Assembly (NCBI RefSeq): GCF_045528445.1
Contig: NZ_JBGQQU010000019.1
Coordinates: 1-61,556 of the forward strand
Origin: Desemzia sp045528445
GTDB taxonomy: Bacteria; Bacillota; Bacilli; Lactobacillales; Carnobacteriaceae
DNA length: 61,556 nt
Direction: 5' to 3'
The notes below the pieces were generated by a model that ran no database searches, was not told the origin of the DNA, and saw only the letters and a list, made by a program, of their open reading frames with translations. Positions 8,375 through 17,316 of the stretch are shown one piece after another. The position numbers and the translations under genes were made by a program. The stretch's first letter is position 1, and every line of letters begins with the position of its first letter.

Positions 8375-8530
8375 GCTGCGGAGGCCGCTTGGTAGATACG
8401 GCCAGAAAATAGAAACTATAAACTGAGGCAAAGTCTCATTGCATTCGCTTTGTACCAATTCGCTAAGCTTTGTTTCACAAAGCAAGCTCAGTAGCAATGT
8501 GGAGTGCCTCGTGCAGTTCTAAAAAAAAAG
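8375..8530. repeat. Palindromic intergenic element
   Basis: No gene is visible between 8375 and 8710. The first 155 bases fold extensively: CTGC-G-GAGGC near 8376 can pair with GCCTC-GT-GCAG near 8510, and inside lie CATTGC/GCAATG, GCTTTGT/ACAAAGC and a perfect small hairpin GCTTTGTTTCACAAAGC. The outer bases resemble the ends of the palindromes at 30.67-30.93 kb (GCGGAG at the left, GCAGYTC followed by A/T-rich bases at the right). It could be a diverged copy of that element, but the resemblance is weak. Confidence 0.4.
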
Positions 8531-8710
8531 AGAGACTGCTAATGATTCAAAAGCTGAGGTAAACTTGATACAGATTATGACAAAAATGTTAAGTCTATAG
8601 TAAGAAATGATGAATTCAATGAAATACGCTTTTATTTTATACTTAAACGCTGTATGATAAGACACAACATAAATAAAGCATCATACTAATTTGATAAAGG
8701 AAGTTCTTGA

Positions 8711-9259
8711 ATGACACAGGCTAGCTGGAAATTAGATTCTGATTATGTGGCTTTAATTGAAGACTTAATTCAATGCGAAGAAGTACAAAGTTTAAAGACC
8801 ATAACACATCATCATTTTTCAACGAGATTAGAACATTCAATCAGTGTCTCTTATACGAGTTACAAAATTGCTAAAAGATTGAATTTAAATTGTCGAGCTA
8901 TAGCACGTGCAGGTTTGCTTCATGACTTTTTCCATGAAGATCGAGAAACCTTTGCTTCAAGCTATTCAGGGTATTCACATGCCTCTTACCATCCCCATGT
9001 GGCTCTGAAAAATGCTCAATTATTGACAGAATTAACCGACCTAGAGTGCGATATTATTGTAAAACATATGTGGTTGGCATCTCCTGCTTGCATACGTCAG
9101 TTACCTAAGTTCAAAGAAAGTTATGTAGTAACAATAGTAGATAAGTATTGTGCGACCAAAGAAGTGTTAACTCCTTTGCCACAGCTGCTTAAAACCAATT
9201 TACGACATAAAGCTAAAAATGTTTGGACGCGCTTGAAACCAGTAAATGTATCTCAATAA
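8711..9259 (+). CDS. HD-domain protein (predicted metal-dependent phosphohydrolase)
   Basis: A 182-residue cytosolic protein. Metal-binding features of the HD superfamily are visible: RLEHSISVS (His), GLLHDFFHED (the HD pair), and SHASYHPHVALKNA followed by IVKHMW. Such proteins hydrolyse phosphate esters or nucleotides, but the substrate cannot be assigned from sequence. It is monocistronic: about 330 bases of intergenic DNA precede it and a terminator follows. The start ATG at 8711 has AAAGGAAG upstream. Confidence 0.75.
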   Translation: MTQASWKLDSDYVALIEDLIQCEEVQSLKTITHHHFSTRLEHSISVSYTSYKIAKRLNLNCRAIARAGLLHDFFHEDRETFASSYSGYSHASYHPHVALKNAQLLTELTDLECDIIVKHMWLASPACIRQLPKFKESYVVTIVDKYCATKEVLTPLPQLLKTNLRHKAKNVWTRLKPVNVSQ

Positions 9260-9272
9260 AGTAGGTTCGTTC

Positions 9273-9307
9273 CCCCATTTAATGAGATAATTAAGTGGGT
9301 TTTTTTA
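9273..9307 (+). terminator. Terminator after the HD-domain gene
   Basis: CCCATTTAAT pairs with ATTAAGTGGG around a GAGATA loop and is followed by T7 at 9300-9306. Confidence 0.8.
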
Positions 9308-9390
9308 ATGAGAAATAGTCAAATTGACGGAAATCTACTTACTTTTAATAATGAAATGTGCTATACTATAGGAAAAAGAGGTGAAATAGG

Positions 9391-9762
9391 ATGATAACTG
9401 TTAAAAAAGAAAATCAAAATACTGTAATCTGCGAGTCTAAACAGAAAATGATTTGTCCTAAATTTGAACGGACTTTTTCATTTTTAGGGAAAAAATGGAT
9501 AGGCCTTATCATCGATGTATTACTAGATGGACCTCGCCGTTTTAAAGATATTGCTTCAGCTATTCCAGAAGTAAGTGATCGAGTATTAGTAGAACGCTTA
9601 AAAGAATTGGAAAAAGAAGGCATCGTTATGCGTACGGTTGATCCAGATGCTACAATGCGTGTTGCATATACATTGACGGAAAAAGGAACTGCTTTTAGAG
9701 GCGTTATGAATGAAGTTCAGCTTTGGGCAGATCAATGGATCGCTCCCGAAGAATGCAAATAA
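9391..9762 (+). CDS. HxlR-family winged-helix transcriptional regulator
   Basis: A 123-residue one-domain regulator. The HxlR signature is clear: CPKFERTFSFLGKKWIGLII at the N-terminal helix, DGPRRFKDIASAIPEVSDRVLVERLKELEKEGIV spanning the winged helix, and YTLTEKGTAF in the wing. The cysteine of the CPxFE motif (residue 22) is conserved in redox- or electrophile-sensing members such as HypR and YodB, so thiol sensing is possible but unproven. It has its own ribosome site (AAAGAGGTG) and no obvious target gene beside it; the next gene is the separately controlled pheS. Confidence 0.85.
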   Translation: MITVKKENQNTVICESKQKMICPKFERTFSFLGKKWIGLIIDVLLDGPRRFKDIASAIPEVSDRVLVERLKELEKEGIVMRTVDPDATMRVAYTLTEKGTAFRGVMNEVQLWADQWIAPEECK

Positions 9763-9775
9763 CCCCTAAATAAGC

Positions 9776-9804
9776 TTGACGGATTCACTTGGATTCGGTT
9801 AAAC
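9776..9804 (+). promoter_or_regulatory. Promoter of the T-box/pheST transcript
   Basis: TTGACG (9776-9781), a 17-base spacer and TTAAAC (9799-9804), or TAAACT one base downstream. It is placed just upstream of the T-box leader, as expected. Confidence 0.5.
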
Positions 9805-9811
9805 TAAATGA

Positions 9812-10072
9812 GAATTGAATAGTTCACAGAAACGATGACGGAAAAGAGTAATTTGAACAGTTTTTTTAAGAGAGCAAATGCCGTTGGCTGGAAGCATTTG
9901 TAAAAACAGTCGAATGAAGTTCACTTCCTGAGTTGACTTTGGAATTTACACTAACGTAATGAAAAAAGTTCCGGTATGCGCCGTTATGCAATTGAGTGTA
10001 AGTCTATTTGACTTAAACTAGGGTGGTACCGCGAATCTAAGCCTCGTCCCTTTTATAGGGATGGGGCTTTTT
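9812..10072 (+). ncRNA. T-box leader (tRNA-Phe sensing) of pheST
   Basis: The invariant T-box AGGGTGGTACCGCG is at 10020-10033. It is followed by a terminator made of GCCTCGTCCC and AGGGATGGGGC with T5 (10041-10072). The T-box bases TGGTACC can alternatively pair to form the antiterminator when uncharged tRNA binds. In the upstream stem I region a TTC triplet at 9920-9922 inside GAAGTTCACTTC is a candidate Phe specifier. Known T-box logic: low charging of tRNA-Phe turns on pheST. Confidence 0.92.
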
Positions 10073-10109
10073 GTGTGTTCAAAAATGATAATTGGATAGG
10101 AGTAGAAAA

Positions 10110-11156
10110 ATGGAATTAAAAACGAAACTTGAAACGCTGCAACTTGAAGTGTTAAACAAGGTTGAATCAGCTGCTGATTTAAAGTCTTTAGATCAAGTTC
10201 GCGTAGCGTATCTTGGTAAAAAAGGTCCTATTACAGAAGTACTCAGAGGTATGAAGGATCTTGATCCTTCAGAACGCCCAATAGTAGGTGCTTTAGCTAA
10301 TGTGGTCCGTGATGCTATTCAAGGGGCTATTGAAGAACGCAAAACGATTTTAGAAACAGAAGCGATTCATCAAGCTCTGCTTGAAGAAACGATCGATGTG
10401 ACTTTACCTGGAAAGCAAGTTGCTAAAGGACAAAGCCATGTATTGACACAAATCATGGAAGAAATCGAAGATTTGTTTATTAGCATGGGGTATCAAGTTA
10501 TTGAAGGACCAGAAGTTGAAGAAGACAATTACAACTTTGAACGAATGAACTTGCCTAAAGACCATCCAGCTCGAGACATGCAAGATACATTCTATATTAC
10601 GGATGAAGTATTGCTTAGAACACACACTTCCCCTGTACAAGCTCGTACAATGGATAAACATGATTTTTCAAATGGACCCTTAAAAATGGTCAGTCCTGGG
10701 AAAGTATTCCGTCGAGACAGTGATGATGCGACTCACTCTCACCAATTTCATCAAATTGAAGGACTAGTTGTTTCAGAACAAGTCAGTATGGCTGATTTGA
10801 AAGGAACATTAGATCTTTTTGCGAAGAAATTATTTGGTGCTGATCGTGAGATCCGTTTGCGTCCAAGTTACTTCCCGTTTACAGAACCTTCTGTTGAAGT
10901 TGATGTCAGCTGCTTCAAATGTGGAGGAGACGGCTGTAATGTATGTAAACACACTGGTTGGATCGAAATTTTAGGTGGCGGGATGGTACACCCTAACGTG
11001 TTGGAGATGTCAGGAATTGATTCTTCTGTATACAGTGGTTTTGCTTTTGGTCTTGGTCCAGAGCGCGTAGCTATGCTGAAATATGGAATTGACGACATTC
11101 GTCATTTTTATCAAAATGATTTGCGTTTCTTAAATCAATTCAAGGTAAAGGAGTAG
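10110..11156 (+). CDS. pheS: Phenylalanyl-tRNA synthetase alpha subunit
   Basis: A 348-residue class II synthetase subunit that, with PheT, charges tRNA-Phe. Class II motifs are visible: motif 2 around GKVFRRDSDDATHSHQFHQIEG, motif 3 FAFGLGPERVAMLKYGI, and the substrate-pocket segment RPSYFPFTEPSVEVDV. ATG 10110 follows GATAGGAGT; an upstream in-frame TTG at 10092 has no ribosome site. The CFKCGGDGCNVCKHTGW segment resembles a small zinc-knuckle insertion common in Firmicutes PheS. It is separated from pheT by 4 bases. Confidence 0.97.
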   Translation: MELKTKLETLQLEVLNKVESAADLKSLDQVRVAYLGKKGPITEVLRGMKDLDPSERPIVGALANVVRDAIQGAIEERKTILETEAIHQALLEETIDVTLPGKQVAKGQSHVLTQIMEEIEDLFISMGYQVIEGPEVEEDNYNFERMNLPKDHPARDMQDTFYITDEVLLRTHTSPVQARTMDKHDFSNGPLKMVSPGKVFRRDSDDATHSHQFHQIEGLVVSEQVSMADLKGTLDLFAKKLFGADREIRLRPSYFPFTEPSVEVDVSCFKCGGDGCNVCKHTGWIEILGGGMVHPNVLEMSGIDSSVYSGFAFGLGPERVAMLKYGIDDIRHFYQNDLRFLNQFKVKE

Positions 11157-11160
11157 TCCC

Positions 11161-13578
11161 ATGAATGTATCTTATAAATGGTTAGCAGAATATTTAAATT
11201 TAGAATCTATTACTCCGGAAAATTTAGCGGACAAATTAAGTCGCACCGGAATTGAAGTGGAAGATGTAGCAGTTCCTCAAGAAGGATTAAAAAAAATCGT
11301 TGTTGGTCATGCAGTAAAAGTTGTAGATCATCCTGATTCAGATCACTTACACATTTGCCAAGTGGACATTGGAGAAGAGGAACTTTCACAGATTGTTTGT
11401 GGAGCTCCCAATATTGAAGCAGGTCAAAAAATCATTGTGGCTTTACCTGGATCTCGTATTACAGGCAATAAAAAAATCAAAAAAAGTAAAATGCGCGGAG
11501 AAGTTTCAAATGGTATGGTATGTTCTCTAGAAGAATTAGGATACTCAGACAAAGTGATTCCCAAAAAATACGCAGACGGTATCTATGTTTTACCCGAAGA
11601 AGCTGTTCCCGGAGAAGAAGTTTTCTCTTATTTAGCTATGGATGATGCTATTCTTGATTTGGCTGTTACAGCAAACAGAGCAGATGCACTAAGTATGCGC
11701 GGTGTTGCTCACGAAGTTGGAGCTGTTTACAATCAAAAACCTGTATTTGAAACGATAGAATTGAAAGAAGACGCGTCAGAAAAAGCTGAAGATTATCTAT
11801 CAGTAGCGATTGAAAATAAAGAGGATGCGCCAATTTATTCGATTCGAGTCATCAAAGACGTAAAAGTAAAAGAAAGTCCTATGTGGTTGCAAACGAAATT
11901 AATGAATGCAGGTATTCGTCCATTAAATAATATTGTCGATATCACAAACTATATTTTATTGGAATACGGTCAACCGCTACATGCTTTTGACTATGATCAG
12001 TTAAAATCAAAAGAAATTTTAGTTCGTCGTGCAAAACAAGACGAAATATTAGTGACGTTAGATGAAGAAGAACGCAAATTGACTCCAGCTAACATTGTGA
12101 TCACGAATGGTGAAAAACCAGTAGCTTTAGCCGGAGTGATGGGCGGACTAGATTCTCACATTACAGACGATACGGTTACAGTAGCTTTAGAAGCGGCTTT
12201 ATTTGAACCCATCTCGATCCGTAAAACGGCTAAAGAATTGAATTTACGTAGTGAATCCAGTTCACGTTTTGAAAAAGGGATCAACTTGGCAACGTTGCAA
12301 CAAGCTAGTGAACACGCTGCTGCTTTAATGGCAGAATTAGGAGAAGGAACAGTTGTTTCTGGCGTGTCAGCGGTAGATACAGTAGAGGTAAATGCTGCTG
12401 TTGTGACTACTACGTTAACTAAAATCAATCGTTCATTGGGGACTGAAATTTCTGCTGAAGATGTAGAAGCTATTTTCCAACAACTCGATTTTAGCGTAAC
12501 GATCTCGGCAGACAACGTTGAAGTCGTAGTACCACCTAGACGTTGGGACATTCATATCGAGGCTGATTTGATTGAAGAAATCGCTCGAATCTATGGGTAC
12601 GATAATCTACCTTCTACACTTCCAAAAACAGAGTCTATTCCTGGTGGATTGTCTACAAAACAACGCTTAGTTCGTCATACCAGACGCTTTTTAGAAGGAT
12701 CTGGTTTAACGCAGGCCATTAGTTATGTATTGACGACTCCAGAAAAAGCGAGCCGCTTTATGATGCGTGAAAGCGAAGCTACACAACTGGACATGCCGAT
12801 GAGTGAAGAACGCAGCACATTAAGAATGAATCTGTTAAGCGGTTTGTTGGATGATGTCCAATATAATTTATCTCACAATAACAACCATGTAGCCTTGTTT
12901 GAGACTGGTCGTGTGTTCTATCATGAAGCAGGCCAAGTATTGCCGCATGAGCAAGAACATTTAGCCGGTGTATTGACTGGCTCAATGCTTGCAACGGATT
13001 GGCAAGAAGAAGGGCAAAAAGTTGATTTCTATGTTCTTAAAGGAATTCTAGAAGAGTTGCTTTTAACTTATGGACTAGTGGGCAAAATAGATTATGTACA
13101 AGAGGCTAATTACACTGAGATGCATCCGGGTCGTACGGCTGCTATTACTTTAGAAGGCAAAGAAATTGGTTTTATGGGTCAAATTCATCCAGTAACAGCA
13201 AATGAACTAGATTTGAATGAGACTTATGCTTTTGAAATCAATTTTGATGCTGTTATTGAAGCAGAAAAAGAACCGACAATTTATCGTTCGATTCCTAAAT
13301 ACCCTGGTATGACAAGAGATGTTGCGTTATTAGTGGATGAAACAACTACAAACCAACAAATTGCAGATGTTATTGTGGAAAAAGGCGGAAAATACTTGCA
13401 ACACGTTCGTTTGTTCGATCTTTACCAAGGGGAACATATTGCAACGGGTAAAAAATCAATGGCTTATACATTAGCTTATCTAAATCCTGAAGCAACTTTA
13501 GTGGAAGAAGAAGTCACAAAAGCTTTTGAAGAAGTGAAAACAGCTTTAGCAAAACAACTAAACGCAGAAATACGCTAA
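11161..13578 (+). CDS. pheT: Phenylalanyl-tRNA synthetase beta subunit
   Basis: An 805-residue beta subunit of usual length. It has an N-terminal EMAP/tRNA-binding domain (about residues 40-150, with DSDHLHICQVDIG), the B3/B4 editing region (DITNYILLEYGQPLHAFDYD), the B5 domain (about 400-475), a catalytic-like core and a C-terminal ferredoxin-fold anticodon-binding domain (about 712-805, beginning SIPKYPGMTRDVALLVDE). The B3/B4 part hydrolyses mischarged Tyr-tRNA-Phe. Start ATG 11161 has AAGGAGTAGTCCC upstream overlapping the pheS stop. It ends the T-box-controlled operon. Confidence 0.97.
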   Translation: MNVSYKWLAEYLNLESITPENLADKLSRTGIEVEDVAVPQEGLKKIVVGHAVKVVDHPDSDHLHICQVDIGEEELSQIVCGAPNIEAGQKIIVALPGSRITGNKKIKKSKMRGEVSNGMVCSLEELGYSDKVIPKKYADGIYVLPEEAVPGEEVFSYLAMDDAILDLAVTANRADALSMRGVAHEVGAVYNQKPVFETIELKEDASEKAEDYLSVAIENKEDAPIYSIRVIKDVKVKESPMWLQTKLMNAGIRPLNNIVDITNYILLEYGQPLHAFDYDQLKSKEILVRRAKQDEILVTLDEEERKLTPANIVITNGEKPVALAGVMGGLDSHITDDTVTVALEAALFEPISIRKTAKELNLRSESSSRFEKGINLATLQQASEHAAALMAELGEGTVVSGVSAVDTVEVNAAVVTTTLTKINRSLGTEISAEDVEAIFQQLDFSVTISADNVEVVVPPRRWDIHIEADLIEEIARIYGYDNLPSTLPKTESIPGGLSTKQRLVRHTRRFLEGSGLTQAISYVLTTPEKASRFMMRESEATQLDMPMSEERSTLRMNLLSGLLDDVQYNLSHNNNHVALFETGRVFYHEAGQVLPHEQEHLAGVLTGSMLATDWQEEGQKVDFYVLKGILEELLLTYGLVGKIDYVQEANYTEMHPGRTAAITLEGKEIGFMGQIHPVTANELDLNETYAFEINFDAVIEAEKEPTIYRSIPKYPGMTRDVALLVDETTTNQQIADVIVEKGGKYLQHVRLFDLYQGEHIATGKKSMAYTLAYLNPEATLVEEEVTKAFEEVKTALAKQLNAEIR

Positions 13579-13582
13579 AAAC

Positions 13583-13627
13583 AAAACTAGTAGAATGTCC
13601 ATTTTGGATGTTCTACTAGTTTTATTT
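13583..13627. terminator. Bidirectional terminator between pheT and rnhC
   Basis: AAAACTAGTAGAA pairs with TTCTACTAGTTTT, with TCCA/TGGA inside. A- and T-runs on both sides allow it to serve the convergent pheT and rnhC genes. Confidence 0.8.
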
Positions 13628-14556
13628 TATTTGTATCCTGCAATTTTTTTAGCTTTTTCAGTATTGGCAAAATGAAGTTTAACATATTTGTTCAATAAAG
13701 ACACACCGCCGCGTTTTAATAATTTTGCAGCGACTAAATCCACATTGGATCCGGCTCCCGATGGGATTTTTGTACCAGCTTCTTTTGTCAGGTCCTCTAA
13801 ACCAGTTAAAAAAGCATAACGAGCAATGATGGAAGCCGCAGCTACTGCTAAATGATGACTTTCGCCTTTTGTTTGAAAATAAACATTTTCTTTTACTTGG
13901 ACAGTTTGATCTTGAATGTGTTTAAAGTAAGTTGTCGGCAGTTCGAACTGATCAATTAAAATCGCTTCAGGTGTAATAGGTGCAATTTTAGTTAACACGT
14001 GATGCAAAGCTTGATTATGCAGTACGGCTTTCATTTTTCCTTGAGTCATTGTTGGTTGAATATGATTGTACTTTTCTGGCATTACATTCAGTAAACTATA
14101 TGGTAAGAAAGTAACCAAATCTTTTGCCACACGACAAATTTCTTTATCCGTCATTTCCTTAGAATCACGCACGCCCAATTCTCTCAATAGTTCAAACTGA
14201 GAGCGATCGACATAAGCTGCAACGACCGTCAATGGTCCGAAATAGCTGCCGGTTCCTACCTCATCACTACCTAAAACAGACCAGTCACTAAAGCCGTTAG
14301 GCAAAGAAGAGTCAACGCTTTTTACTTTAGGTTTCTTCTTGGTGATTTCTCCTTTAGCTTTCCAAATCGTTACCTCATTAGTAGAGTTGTTTCCTTGAAA
14401 CAACACTTTTCCAGATTTGTATGCCGTAATGTTGACCGCTCCTTTTTTAGCAGCAAAGAGACTACCTGGAGGTGTATTTGGCTTTAAATAACTTTTGTAA
14501 TATTCTTTCATTTCATTTAGTGTCGTTTTAGATACTAAAAGCACTTCGTTAGACAT
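13627..14556 (-). CDS. rnhC: Ribonuclease HIII
   Basis: A 309-residue RNase HIII that removes RNA from RNA-DNA hybrids. The catalytic region begins with VLGSDEVGTGSYFGPLTV; the DEVGTG variant distinguishes HIII from HII. The C-terminal half includes AVAAASIIARYAF. An N-terminal TBP-like domain of about 80 residues precedes it, as in all HIII enzymes. I chose ATG at 14556 (MSNEVLL) because family members start there; in-frame ATG 14568 and TTG 14595 are possible and the ribosome site (GAGTGG) is weak for all. In Bacillus rnhC lies next to zapA-cvpA-mutS2, as it almost does here. Confidence 0.93.
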   Translation of the reverse strand: MSNEVLLVSKTTLNEMKEYYKSYLKPNTPPGSLFAAKKGAVNITAYKSGKVLFQGNNSTNEVTIWKAKGEITKKKPKVKSVDSSLPNGFSDWSVLGSDEVGTGSYFGPLTVVAAYVDRSQFELLRELGVRDSKEMTDKEICRVAKDLVTFLPYSLLNVMPEKYNHIQPTMTQGKMKAVLHNQALHHVLTKIAPITPEAILIDQFELPTTYFKHIQDQTVQVKENVYFQTKGESHHLAVAAASIIARYAFLTGLEDLTKEAGTKIPSGAGSNVDLVAAKLLKRGGVSLLNKYVKLHFANTEKAKKIAGYK

Positions 14557-14787
14557 CCTACCACTCATTTCATAAAAATTTCTTTTCAAAGACAACTAAT
14601 CGTTTGTTGTCCAAATGTTTCTTTTAATAGTATAACAGGCTGTACAAGAAAAAGTTTATTTTACGAGACAGAACCCAAAAATAGTTTTTTATTTAAGATG
14701 AAAAATTATCACATATGACACAAGTATTTAATGGAAATAAATTTTTTATCAAATGTCAAATAGATGGAGATAAAATAACGGTCAAAA

Positions 14788-14805
14788 TATACTTTTCAAA
14801 GTATA
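14788..14805. promoter_or_regulatory. Perfect 8-bp inverted repeat, possible operator
   Basis: TATACTTT-TC-AAAGTATA is a perfect dyad located 70 bases before the small reading frame at 14874. It lies in an AT-rich region with several -10-like sequences. It may be an operator, but no regulator can be linked to it. Confidence 0.3.
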
Positions 14806-14873
14806 CAAAATGAAAAGTAAAGTTCATGTTTTTTTGTTAAAGTGAACTTAATATATAGCAAAGGGGTGACGAA

Positions 14874-14975
14874 TTGCAAGTAAAGGTTTCTTACCTACAA
14901 TACTCTCTGTCAATTGCCCTGCACTGTGCCACTCGTAAATTCATTGGACTTAATAAATATAAAAAAAACTTTTAA
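14874..14975 (+). CDS. Possible 33-residue peptide of unknown function
   Basis: A short frame starts at TTG 14874 with a strong ribosome site (AAAGGGGTGA, about 5 bases spacing). It encodes a basic peptide with a hydrophobic middle (YSLSIALHC) and a lysine-rich end (NKYKKNF). I do not recognise it. Its position about 400 bases upstream of a Mga-like regulator could suggest a regulatory peptide, but nothing proves translation. The rest of the 14557-15367 gap holds a dyad at 14788, this frame and a terminator at 15235; the other 64-residue frame at 15089 looks random. Confidence 0.3.
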   Translation: MQVKVSYLQYSLSIALHCATRKFIGLNKYKKNF

Positions 14976-15234
14976 ATATTCGTTTAAAAATGTCATATAT
15001 GATAAAAACATCTATTTTGATTCTTGAAGAGTAAAGTTCTTTAAAATAGTTGTTCTGCTGCCTTATTTTTGTCACAAATTAGTCAGTAATGAATAGCAAC
15101 TTTAAGGAAGTATTTTTTTACTTATCAAAATCTCAAAGGATAAAAAAGACAACAGAAGAACCAAACGCCTCTCTTCGCTTCCTTTCTAGGAGAAGCAGAC
15201 AAACTACCTCGCTCTACGTCATCATCTTATGCAC

Positions 15235-15269
15235 AAAAAAACTGCTTATCCTCATAAGCAGTTTTTTTG
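15235..15269. terminator. Strong bidirectional terminator in the rnhC-regulator gap
   Basis: AAAAAAACTGCTTAT pairs perfectly with ATAAGCAGTTTTTTT across a CCTC loop. No clear gene ends here on the plus strand, so it may end a short transcript starting in the 14.8-15.2 kb region. Confidence 0.75.
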
Positions 15270-15311
15270 TGTTAGGAAGTTAGAAAACTGAACCTACAAT
15301 TAGACACGTTA

Positions 15312-15320
15312 TGGTATAAT
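15312..15320 (+). promoter_or_regulatory. Extended -10 promoter of the Mga-like gene
   Basis: TGGTATAAT gives a perfect -10 (15315-15320) with the upstream TG of an extended -10 element; no good -35 is present. It lies 48 bases before the proposed start codon. Confidence 0.5.
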
Positions 15321-15367
15321 AATGTTAAATCTAACGTAACTTAACTTAATTGAATGAGGTGAGCATC

Positions 15368-16840
15368 TTGCGTGAATTATTAGATTCAAGTAGTTTAAGA
15401 AGGCTCAATTTGATTGAATGTCTGATTCAAAATAAAGATTGGCGGAAAATTGAAAAGATTGCTGAACAACTTTCTTGCTCCGAAAGTACAGTAAAGTCTG
15501 ACATCAACTATTTTCGACTTTCTTTTTCAAATGAATTAGATTTTGAAACCTCCAAACAAAATGGTGTTCGTTTAATTGTGCAAGATACTTTTTATATGGA
15601 CAGCTTTTATCAACAAATTATGCACGAATGTTTAAATGTCCAGTTTATCAATCTACTCTTTTCTGAGTCTTGTCATACTTTAGAAGAATATGCTGATGCG
15701 CTTTATACGAGTACGTCTTCTATTAAAAGAAGTATTGAACAAGTAAGAGCTGTTCTAAAGAAGTATAATCTAGACATTCAACAGAAGCCGATTCGTATAA
15801 GCGGAAGCGAAAAACACATTTTATTTTTTTATGGGGTATTGTTCTGGGAAGAATACGGAAGTTCTTTTCTAAAGTTAGATTACGCCTATAAAAAAGAAGC
15901 TTATGAATTGGTCAAAGCATTTAAAGAAAAAATGGATCTTTCTCTATCGGTTACTTTGATCAGTAAAATCACTCTTTGGCTTATTCTTTACTTTGAGCGT
16001 TTGTCGCAAGGATACCATGTCGAAGAAAATTTTCAAACTATGATTCCAATATCAAAACGGATAAAAGACTTTATGTTTGAATCTACCTATCATTTGCCAT
16101 TTGAGATAACTATAGCAGATGTCACGATGATCAGCTTTTTTTTGGAAAGCCGTTACTTAAATTTTAAACAGGAAGCAATACAAACTAACCCTGAATTATT
16201 GGGTGTGTACAATGATATTGAGTTTTTTTTGGAAGCGCTATCTAAAGAAGCGTCTGTTTTTTTAGTAAATAAACAGGAGCTTAAGAACCGTCTCTTTAGT
16301 CAATATATTTATAAACTAGAGTTTAAAGGACTAAACTATTCGCTGGTAGGTAATAATAAACTTAGTGTTTTAAATAATGAAGGGACTTATGATTGTTTTT
16401 TGGGAACAGCCCAAAGGTTACTGCATAAGTCTAAAGATACAAAATGGGGAAGAGTCGTTTTATCGGATACTACTGATTTTTTCTATATTCTCATTTCTAC
16501 TTGGGAAAATTTGACATCTGAAATTTTGAAAAAACGCAGGAGAATCAATACGCTTATTCTCTCTCAATTTGGACTATATCATGAGAGATATTTAAAAGAA
16601 ATAATTGATGTGCGGTTCCCTTATACATTCAAAAGTTTTCTTTTAACCGAGGAAAATTTTCCTGAAGATGGGATCGAACTAATCGTCACTGATCATGAGG
16701 TAGCAGAAATCAAACTGCAACTAGACGAAGACATACCAGTTATCGGTGTTACCTACTCTCCGAACAACCGCAATTGGAGCCAGCTAAAAGACTATATCGA
16801 AATGATTTTTGCTCAGAAGCGATTAGACTCTGGTGAATAA
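15368..16840 (+). CDS. Mga-like helix-turn-helix transcriptional regulator
   Basis: A 490-residue protein. It begins with an Mga-type helix-turn-helix (IEKIAEQLSCSESTVKSDINYFRL) and a second one (LEEYADALYTSTSSIKRSIEQVRAVL). A central PRD-like helical region and a C-terminal part resembling a PTS EIIB fold (about residues 395-490) follow. Such proteins control virulence, adhesion or sugar genes in Gram-positive bacteria, and their PRDs may be phosphorylated by the PTS. TTG 15368 is chosen because GAGGTGA lies 6-7 bases upstream; the in-frame TTG at 15350 has no site. It is monocistronic. No neighbouring target can be named. Confidence 0.72.
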   Translation: MRELLDSSSLRRLNLIECLIQNKDWRKIEKIAEQLSCSESTVKSDINYFRLSFSNELDFETSKQNGVRLIVQDTFYMDSFYQQIMHECLNVQFINLLFSESCHTLEEYADALYTSTSSIKRSIEQVRAVLKKYNLDIQQKPIRISGSEKHILFFYGVLFWEEYGSSFLKLDYAYKKEAYELVKAFKEKMDLSLSVTLISKITLWLILYFERLSQGYHVEENFQTMIPISKRIKDFMFESTYHLPFEITIADVTMISFFLESRYLNFKQEAIQTNPELLGVYNDIEFFLEALSKEASVFLVNKQELKNRLFSQYIYKLEFKGLNYSLVGNNKLSVLNNEGTYDCFLGTAQRLLHKSKDTKWGRVVLSDTTDFFYILISTWENLTSEILKKRRRINTLILSQFGLYHERYLKEIIDVRFPYTFKSFLLTEENFPEDGIELIVTDHEVAEIKLQLDEDIPVIGVTYSPNNRNWSQLKDYIEMIFAQKRLDSGE

Positions 16841-16889
16841 ATTTATTGCCCCTTTGTATCGTTTAGAATCCAAAAATATAGTAAGTTCA

Positions 16890-16932
16890 ATTACCAGGAA
16901 GAAGCGCTATGCTTCAATTCCTGGTTTTTTTT
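16890..16932 (+). terminator. Terminator after the Mga-like gene
   Basis: ACCAGGAA pairs with TTCCTGGT and GAAGC with GCTTC inside, followed by T8 at 16925-16932. Confidence 0.8.
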
Positions 16933-17002
16933 CAAAAACCTACATTTTACATTCATTTCATGTTAAAATAAAATGAAATGTGCTTAACTAGGAGGGTGTG
17001 CA

Positions 17003-17299
17003 GTGTCTAAAGATAAAATACGGTATAAAGCAACGATAGCAGGCAAAGAGTATACCATTATCGGGGCACGCTCGGTAAAACATCTGCAAGTCGTGGAAAA
17101 AACACTGGATGAACAATTAAAGCAAATCGAACAATTAACTAAAGGATTAGATCCGGAGCGAAGAGCTGTGTTGGCAGCTGTTAATGCGGTTTCAGATCAA
17201 ATCGAGATGCAGATCAAAATGCAGAGTATGGAAGAAGAAATGCAACTTCTTAAACAACAAATAGAGACTGTTCAACAAAAAGAATTGAACGAACAATAA
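17003..17299 (+). CDS. zapA: Cell division protein ZapA
   Basis: A 98-residue protein that bundles FtsZ filaments at the Z ring. It shows the ZapA N-terminal segment YKATIAGKEYTIIGARSVKHL and a C-terminal coiled coil (SMEEEMQLLKQQIETVQQ). Start is GTG at 17003 with AGGAGGGTG upstream. It is followed after 17 bases by cvpA and then mutS2, the standard Firmicutes order, which supports the call for such a short protein. Confidence 0.9.
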   Translation: MSKDKIRYKATIAGKEYTIIGARSVKHLQVVEKTLDEQLKQIEQLTKGLDPERRAVLAAVNAVSDQIEMQIKMQSMEEEMQLLKQQIETVQQKELNEQ

Positions 17300-17316
17300 A
17301 AGGGTGAGCAAAAAGT

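Noticed and set aside
15089..15283. 64-residue frame before the Mga-like gene
   Set aside because: No ribosome site, runs through a terminator stem, composition looks random.
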